Source: Hetaerina americana (lineage: Eukaryota > Arthropoda > Insecta > Odonata > Calopterygidae). Taken from it: a stretch of DNA of 64,000 nt. This document shows, one piece after another, positions 57,491 through 64,000 of the stretch. How positions within the stretch are numbered: the first letter of the stretch is position 1; each line of letters begins with the position of its first letter. The translations under genes were made by a program, and so were the position numbers. The notes under the pieces were generated by a model. That model worked only from the letters and a program-made list of their open reading frames with translations. It was not told the origin of the DNA and ran no database searches. The DNA lies in the NCBI GenBank assembly GCA_022747635.1, contig JAKTNV010000064.1:62001-126000 (forward strand), in the 5' to 3' direction.

Positions 57491-57494
57491 GTGC

Positions 57495-58060
57495 TTGGTG
57501 GAAGTTCTTTGGGAGCACGTATCGGGACAATATGCGGATCTGCTATAAACGTGTGGTTGAGAATTCTGATGAGTGATTTCAAGAGAGGTTTTCTGTTGCT
57601 CCAGTTAGACACCATTTGGAATATACCGCATGTATTTGGGATCTTCGGGAGAAAATTTGGCAAAAAGAATTAGCTAAAGTCCAGAGAAAATCCGCTAGAT
57701 TCGTTTAAAATTGTAATGATAAGATACAAGTGTGACAGGTCACTTAGTGGATTTAGGCTGGGAAGCACTTGAAGTGCGAGAGAACAAGCGAGGCTTAGAC
57801 TTTTAGAAAGGTTCAGGTTAAACAAACGAGTTTAACAATGACACTGAAGGAATTCTAATGGATCCACCCTACTTCAGAGATCAGACGACAAAGATAAAAT
57901 AATGGAGATTGATTCCAGTACAGATAGGCACAAATACTCATTCTTTCCCCGAAAAATCAGAAATCATAATAGTAAGAAACCGAAGTCACTTCAGAAATAT
58001 TAAAAACATTTACAAGACGGAACAAATCCTTGCAAAGATATCAGGTATATTGGTAGGCGC
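57495..58060 (+). pseudogene. CR1-B LINE fragment, C-terminal domain
   Basis: The plus strand aligns with the minus strand of 32890-32380: first the tatcgggacaatatgcggat block, then a segment equivalent to LEYAASIWDPWEKIWQKEL, and finally the KYSFFPRKIRNHNS end. Frame changes are frequent. The 3' UTR hairpin is not found downstream, so the fragment is broken at both ends. It is separate from the next CR1-B copy, which starts again upstream in the endonuclease. Confidence 0.8.
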
Positions 58061-58415
58061 ATGGGTTTGTTAGTTTGGGTGTGGGGTTGTTAAGGTTTTT
58101 GAATAATAGCATGTCATGTTTTGGTTGTGGACTGAATAAATTTGTGGCTTTTTGCGAGTTTTTTTTCTTAATTACGGGGCGAAGACGGTACGAGTTGAGT
58201 CGGAAAAATTATTATTTTGATTTGAGTCTGCATAATTGCTTTACCCAATTATTATAATGGTCGTAAACCTTTTTTTCGCAAACAACTTTTAACCTATTTT
58301 TGTAAATACTTCCAGTGTATTTTCGTGATGTAGCCTCCAATATTTAATATTTCTTATAAATTTATAATGAATTATATCACATTTTGTTTGTCAGTCACCC
58401 CTCACCTCAGTTAGC
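58061..58415. other. No recognisable gene
   Basis: This may be a diverged CR1 3' UTR, but I see no shared hairpin or tail. Confidence 0.35.
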
Positions 58416-59127
58416 TCACGGGAGATATAGCAAACAATGGGGTTTTTCCTAGCGGTTTCACAATTTACAAAAGGGACGAACCTTAAATATTGGGTGGGGG
58501 AGTATTCATTGCAGTCAAGTCAGATCTTAGTAGCCAACGAAATGAATGCGACGTAAATGACATAGAAAGCGTTTGGTGCAATATTAAGAACTACAACGGC
58601 GGAAGCCTATTCGTGTGTTCATTTTATAGAGCCCCAAATTCTAACACAGATGTCCTACTGAAGCTCGACTAACAAATATCCACTCTCAGCAGCAAACATA
58701 GCAACAGTATTACTATAATCGCTGGTGACACAAATCTACCGTCAATTGACTGGGACACGTACTTCGTAGGATCAATCTGCAAAAAACAGAGATGCATGCC
58801 AAGAACTCCTTCATATATTCACATAAAACTCCTTGGATCAAAGTGTTAAATCACCAAAATGGGGCCACAACATACTAGATATCTTTGCGACTTCAATTCC
58901 CGAAATCATTTCAAACATTGAAATAATGGACAGAATCAGTGACAAAAGGCTACTTTTGTAGAGTTGAAACTATGGTCGACCAAATAAAAAAAAGGGTAAA
59001 ATTTACCTATACAACAAGGCAAATTTTAACGGACTAAGAGAATTAAAAAACAAAATTGCCATAACACAACAAAAAAACACTGAAAACCAATACAGAGAAC
59101 ACTAGGAAATATTTCTTAAATATTTTA

Positions 59128-60166
59128 CGTAAAGTCTGCGGTCAAGCATATAAAAAATTGGGATTCATTAGACGCATTGTCGGCAAAAGTGACTCGAAGG
59201 TCAAGGAACGTTGTTACCACGCTCTTGTAAGGCCTCATTTAGAATACGCATGCAGCGTGTGGGATCCGAGTGAAAAAAGTCTCATTCGGGAAATTGAGAA
59301 GGTTCAACGCCGGGCAGCCCGTTTTGTAAAAAATTCCTACGATAAAACGCAAAGCGTCACCGAAATGCTCATGGATTTGGGGTGAGAATCATTGGCTGAA
59401 AGACGATTCAATGCAAGATTGAAATTATTAAATAAATTTAGATCCGCAAGTTTCAGCACCGAGGTCTCGCATATTATTCGTACTCCTACATACATTGGTC
59501 GCTTGGATCATGCATATAAAATTCGGGAAATAGATGCCAGAACTAGCCGACTCAAGGACTCCTTCTTCCCACGGACAATACGAGATAGTAACTGCAGGGT
59601 TATAGATAGCAAAAATTCCACTTGACACACTCAGCGTCTAAAAAATAATTAGTTGTATTCAAATGCATGCTCTTCCACTAACCTTATGTGTTTTGCTATA
59701 ATAACCCATTCTTTCCGAATGACCTCATTCGTGTTCCGTTCATCTGTTTGTAAGTCTCCCTTTTGAATCCCTCGTCCCTCTCCGCGGGGGGAAATTCCTG
59801 CTACCTGCAACGTTGGGTCGAATTCCCTTCCTTTACAGACTCTTTGGGGGTAGAGTAATTTGTGGTGCATTTTCATGTGGTAGTGATGTTTCAATTTCTT
59901 GCTTGTTGTGTCCTGGCTTCCGTGTTGTAGGATGGCTTTCGTGCTGCATCATGGGGTGCAGTTTTTTTTAGTTGTTTTGCGGTATATGTGTTTGCATGAG
60001 TATTGGATGAAGGGATTTTTGCATGAGTGTGTGCGCTGCTGTGGGGGTGATTTTCCGTGTTGTTTTTTTGCATGAGGTATTTTTCCTTTTACGGTTGGTG
60101 ACCAAACACCCCCCGCCACACGCCCTTGCGGCGGCTTGCGGGGTATGATGTAGATGTAGATGAAGG
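59128..60166 (+). mobile_element. CR1-A LINE, 5'-truncated, inside CR1-B
   Basis: It begins at about 59128 in the reverse transcriptase C-terminal region (KLGFIRRIVGKSDSKVKERC). It runs through LVRPHLEYACSVWDPSEKSL (stop at 59383), FNARLKLLNKFRSAS and FFPRTIRDSN. It ends with 3' UTR, hairpin (60111-60143) and tagatg tail (60146-60162). The CR1-B target reads ttttacg before and aaggaatgaag after, with no clear target duplication and about two bases lost. Confidence 0.9.
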
Positions 60167-60822
60167 AATGAAGACGCACACCCCATCCAGACTCTAATGC
60201 GACAATAAGGGACCTAGATGGTACAACGGGGAAGTCAGAGAGGCATTAAGAGGCAAAGAAAGCTACATTCAAATTTCAAAAAGAGTTTAAAATTGGACGA
60301 TATAGTTTATGTTAATGCATCCAAACAGCAACTAAAAAAGTGACGTAGTCAGACGAAAGTATTATGCGCAGAGCACTACACTCTTTTAAATCTAAAATTC
60401 TGAGCAAATATCTTGACTAAAATCCAAAGTTATTCCGGTCCAATGTTAGGGAAATACAGGGTGAACGTCCAACTGTTCAATCTTTGACGACGGAAAATGG
60501 AGAAATCATTACAGATAGCGTGAAAGAGGCAAATATTTTAAACCATTTTTTCCAGAGCGTCTACAATAAAAACACAAACGCACCAAACGATCCCCCACAC
60601 CCACCCGGGGTACACGTGAGCGATCTTACACTACCAAGAAAGGAATAGTACATCTGCTCCGTAGTATCAAAGCACACAAGGCACCTGGTCCGGAAGAAAT
60701 ACCTGCTAGAATATTAAAGGAATTAGCTGAGGACATTGCCCCGTTTTTACATATTGTCTTTCAAAAATCGATGGGAGAAGGCTCAGTACCTCGCGACTGG
60801 AAGCTAGTCCATATAGCCCCAG

Positions 60823-61138
60823 AAGTAGTAGTAGTATTTAGGGGAGGCGACGCACAGCTGAGGTCATTGGCGCCATTAGGGATGGACAGGAAAGTATGAA
60901 GGGTGGAGAGAAACCCGGCGTCGGCATAAGTCTACTCTAATGATGAAAGGCGCCAAGGGGTCCGAAGTTTAAAGTCCCATCCGACGGACGGCGTACTCAC
61001 TCAAAGTGCCCTCCCAAAGTACCTCAAAAAGGTATCGAGATACCACTGAAAAGTATTCAAGACCGCCGGCATGTGAACTCAGGCCCTCTGGGTGGGAAGC
61101 CAGTACAATAGCTACCACACCATCTCGATTCCCCTTAC
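60823..61138 (-). mobile_element. tRNA-derived SINE, second copy, inside CR1-B
   Basis: This is collinear with 2191-2495: tagtagtag tail, aggggaggcgac, gagaaacccggcgtcggcat, ccatccgacggacggcgtac, and the tRNA-like head next to ccatctcgatt. The B box region (about 61068-61080) is mutated, so internal transcription is unlikely. The target duplication is not clear. The insertion postdates CR1-B copy 2. Confidence 0.88.
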
Positions 61139-61614
61139 ATCTCCCATCTATAAAGGCGGCGAGAGGGATAAACCAACCAATTACCGATCCATTCCCTTGA
61201 CATCGATCTTTTGTAAAATATTGGAACACAGTATTGTCACTAAGATTTAATTTCTTGAGATTAGGGATATACTAATCCACAACCAGCACGGATTTCGGGA
61301 AAGCAGATCTTGCGAAACACAACAAGGCCTTTTCATTCACGATATATTTGGATCGCGAGAAAACAGCACACAAGTCGATTCAGTATTCATAGATTACAAA
61401 AAAGCATTCAATAAAGTCCCACACAATAAATTGTTACACAAACTTAAATGCCTGGAATCGATGAGAAAATAATTAATTGGATTAGAGACTTCTTGTCGAA
61501 TCGCAAACAAATAGTAGTCAGGGATGGGTTCTGCTCAACGGATAGAGATATGACTTCGGGCGTATTCTGTTCTTAATATACATCTATGACTTAAGCGCAC
61601 ATGTTAGTAGAAAT

Positions 61615-62510
61615 CTTAAAAGTAAGATTAGGGTGTTCGCGGATGACATGGTGATCTATTGGGAGATATCTGGGGATGAGGATCGTTTCATTCTAGCACA
61701 GGATTTAGATTGCATTACTAAATGGTGTTCTGAATGGGGATTGTCATTCTATCTTAATATAAGTTCGGTGGTAAATTTCTTTAAAAGATCAACGGGATTT
61801 GTTTACAAATTGGCTGGAGTTGACCTAGAAGTAGTTGATACGGTAAAATACCTAGGTGTTACATTCATTAAAGACAGCTTTGGGGACTCCCATACGTAAA
61901 GTCTGCAGGCAATCATTTAAAAAATTGGAATTTATTAGACGTATTGTTGGCAGAATTGAGTGAGAAGTGAAGGGTTATTGATAGCAAATATTCCACTTGC
62001 CACCCTCCGCGTCTAGGGAATAGTTAGTTCTACTCAATCGCATGCACATTCACTAACCTTGTGTGTTTTGTTATCATAACCCATTCTTTCCAAATGACCA
62101 CATTAGGGTTCTGTTCATCGTGTGGGTTGCTTTCAAAATCCTCCCCGCATGATCGTATTTGAGTACCATTTAGTGGTGTACCTTCCATTGTCTGTTTTGG
62201 GTTTCCCCTTGCATCCCTTGCCGTGGGATGCCTTCCCGCTCCCTAAAGCGTTGGTTCAAATTCCCTACCTGTTTCCTTTGGGCGGAGAGCGTTTTATGTT
62301 GTACGTTCATGTGGTGGTGGAGATTCGCATTCTTGCTTTTCGTATTCTTGCTTTCGCGTTGTTGGATGGATTCCATGCTGCATCCTGGGGTGCAATTGTT
62401 TCTCGGATGCCAGTGGATGTGTTTGCATGCGTGTTTGGGGTAGGGATTTTTCCATGAGTGTATACGCCATGTGGGTATAGTTTTGTACGCAGGTGTTGCT
62501 TTCATCTAAC
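61615..62510 (+). pseudogene. CR1-A-type fragment joined in frame to CR1-B
   Basis: At about 61614 the sequence changes from CR1-B to CR1-A within four codons of the homologous position: SRNL then KSKIRVFADDMVIYWEI. The CR1-A part shows FADD at 61634-61645 and runs to about 61905. It skips roughly 450 bases and resumes in the 3' end region (61970 onward). A variant 3' UTR goes to about 62510. The terminal hairpin and tail are missing. Bases are more diverged than in the other CR1-A copies. Confidence 0.75.
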
Positions 62511-62579
62511 AAAATAAGACTTAATTGGACGTTAGAGCAAAAGCACAGAACCCTCAGAAGAGAAGTAAGCTAGTTTAGT

Positions 62580-63285
62580 AAAATAGGAACTTGGAATGTT
62601 AGGACGATGTGGAGGACAGAATGATAAGAAAACATTTAGCGAGAGACGGAGAGAGGAAATGTAAGTATTTTAGGCCTATACGAGATTAGATGGAAGGATA
62701 GTGCAGATTACTGTAGGGATAGTTACAGAGTAGTCCACACCCGAGGAGAAGAGAGCCGGGAAGGGGTTATGAAATGACATCAGGCAAAAAGGTAGAACAA
62801 AGCGTAGTAAGCAAATAGCAAGAACCGATTGAATTATATCGGGAGAAGTAAAAGCTGAATCGACGAACTTGGTCATTCTATAGGTCCAGGCTACAGTTTG
62901 CGAAAATCCATTCCCCTTCAACGATGCCATGGATCGTACTGTAATTAATTACACTGAAAATTGTCATAATTTTGTATTTTAATGAGAGTGGTGATTATTA
63001 CAAACTACATCACACCGAGCAAACGCAGGGAAAAAGAAGTCAATGTCATATACGATTATATTAATGAGCTAATTTCGGATATTCTCGGCCGAAAACATTT
63101 GATAATAATGGAGGTTAGGAACGCGGTTGAAGACGGAGGAAGAGATGTTAAAAAGGTAGGGGACTACGGTTTAATGAAAAGGAAAAGTCGCGGAGAGAAA
63201 GCGGTAGAGTTTTGCTAGATACGAGAGTTATCTTAATCAACACTTGGTTTAGACACCATAAATGACGTAGGTTTACATGGATAGT
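62580..63285 (+). pseudogene. RTE-like LINE, copy 5, endonuclease fragment
   Basis: This starts with gaacttggaatgttaggacg, the conserved block before the endonuclease. It continues through a WKDSADYC-like segment, ITNYITPSKRREKEVNVIYD and LIIMEVRNAVEDGGRD (GDWNA is lost), then TWFRHHK at 63240. The linker and polymerase are absent. It is the most decayed copy. Confidence 0.75.
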
Positions 63286-63314
63286 GCCGCGGGCTCAAGA
63301 AGGAATCACTACAT

Positions 63315-63690
63315 TATGATTTATTTATATATTCTGCAAGGCAACGCCAGGGTGTGTGGCAGGGTAATATTTTTTCCCGAAAATGAGCCTACCGCGGTTT
63401 ACAATATTATTATGATCCACTCTCGTTCGTGGAAAAAAAGACATCGTAAATCTCTCTGTTATACGCTTAATCTCTCTAGTTTTATTTACATCATCTCTCT
63501 TACTGTTGTAGAATGGGGGTAATATTACATTTTCAACATCACCGCTAAAGGGACGTCCTTCCAAGTTATGCCAGAGATTTGGTCTGTAATTTAACCTATA
63601 CACTATGAGTGATTCCCAGCCTAGCTACTCTAATATTTTGGATACGCTACTGAATTTTATCATAACAACGTTTTACAAAACGAATTACTG
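63315..63690 (-). pseudogene. CR1-C LINE 3' fragment
   Basis: The minus strand (63603-63325) encodes LNYRPNLWHNLEGRPFSGD and REIKRITERFTMSFFPRTRVDHNN, the C-terminal block of CR1 proteins in a clearly different sequence from CR1-A and CR1-B. The end near 63345-63380 resembles their 3' hairpin (accctgccacacaccctggc ... ttgcagaatat on the minus strand) with an atata tail instead of tagatg. A further upstream part to 63690 is out of frame. Confidence 0.7.
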
Positions 63691-63843
63691 ATCGTACCAC
63701 TTTTCCACTTGATACATTTTTTTAATTTTACGACCGGGTTTCAATGTATTACATTATCATCAGGTCCTACAGGTACCGTAAGGCATCAATACTTGGTTGT
63801 AAAATAAGAAAATTTTATCAAGTGGAAAAGTGCTACGATCAGT
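63686..63843 (-). ncRNA. Hammerhead-ribozyme-like motif within an inverted repeat
   Basis: On the minus strand CTGATGA (63757-63763) is followed by a 5-bp hairpin (aatgt ... acatt, 63743-63755). Then come GAAA (63739-63742), a very short stem III (ACC ... GGU) and the cleavage triplet GUC before 63731. This is the order of a type I hammerhead. The core is enclosed by a 28-bp inverted repeat (63687-63714 and 63816-63843, one mismatch). One extra U follows CTGATGA, and stem I next to the core is weak unless about 35 bases bulge out. Such motifs with minimal stem III are known from Penelope-like elements. Confidence 0.5.
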
Positions 63844-63844
63844 T

Positions 63845-64000
63845 ATGCATTATGTTCGACTTACACCACATCATGCCTGACGCTACTCAATTTGAACGTT
63901 TTACAACTCTACCTCCTTTACACTAATCGCGATCCAATGGGGATATCAATCCAACTTCGTGAGAATCCCATATATCAGCAGCATATTATTCTAGACAAGG
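63845..64000. other. No recognisable gene
   Basis: This is the short remaining sequence at the window end; whatever element contains the hammerhead-like motif may continue beyond it. Confidence 0.35.

Larger units (their letters stand above)
58418..61614 (+). mobile_element. CR1-B LINE, second copy, host to CR1-A and a SINE
   Basis: Three segments form one plus-strand element: 58418-59127 (endonuclease with GGGVFIAVKSDLSS and IESVWCNIKNYNG, plus the start of the linker), about 60169-60822 (linker and early reverse transcriptase with KAPGPEEIPARILKELA) and 61139-61614 (HGFRESRSCETQ, FIDYKKAFNKVPHNKL). They are separated by CR1-A (59128-60166) and a SINE (60823-61138). Sequence across each gap is collinear with CR1-B at 32139-36955. 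The copy has many stops. Confidence 0.85.

Overview
This window is eukaryotic repeat-rich DNA, most likely from an arthropod. The reasons are the mix of element families (an R1-clade LINE, Jockey-like, CR1 and RTE-like LINEs, Gypsy-type LTR elements, a Penelope-like remnant, mariner and Helitron), the tRNA-derived SINEs and the AT-rich intergenic DNA. The species cannot be named from sequence alone. I found no convincing host protein-coding gene, no functional tRNA or rRNA, no CRISPR array and no operon. Almost every coding signal belongs to a mobile element, and nearly all are broken. CR1-A, CR1-B and CR1-C are my own labels for three CR1 subfamilies.

Layout. 1-5 kb: an RTE-like endonuclease fragment, a SINE with a 17-bp target duplication, and a 145-bp tandem repeat. 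5-11.4 kb: a Penelope-like GIY-YIG remnant, a Gypsy element whose gag carries a CR1 insertion, then a Jockey-like LINE. 11.4-14 kb: AT-rich DNA without recognisable genes. 14-18.5 kb: a second Gypsy copy with a promoter-like LTR, split by an inverted-dimer SINE and joined to the 5' half of another LINE. 18.9-22.1 kb: RTE-like copies whose 5' UTRs face each other as an inverted repeat. 23.4-29.2 kb: an R1-clade LINE with a CR1 fragment inside its endonuclease. 29.7-39.7 kb: a four-element nest in which an RTE-like element contains a mariner and a CR1-A, and the CR1-A contains a nearly full-length CR1-B. 41.5-42.8 kb: a nearly complete mariner with terminal inverted repeats and TA target sites. 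44.8-53.5 kb: a Helitron Rep/helicase gene that runs into a hexanucleotide array, then a large inverted satellite of about 170-bp monomers, then a heptanucleotide array. 54-64 kb: more RTE-like and CR1 pieces, a C-rich minisatellite, a second SINE copy, and a hammerhead-ribozyme-like motif inside a 28-bp inverted repeat.

How the parts relate. The elements form an insertion history rather than a pathway. RTE-like copies were hosts for CR1 and mariner. CR1-A and CR1-B each inserted into a copy of the other. The 3' ends of all CR1 subfamilies share a GC-rich hairpin followed by a short tandem tail, which is the probable reverse-transcriptase recognition signal.

The most unusual structure is the roughly 5.5-kb satellite palindrome with microsatellite flanks at 47.96-53.51 kb. 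The best functional lead is the hammerhead-like motif near 63.75 kb. Neither is shown to be a new biological system. Boundaries given for old elements are usually good to about 10-30 bp.
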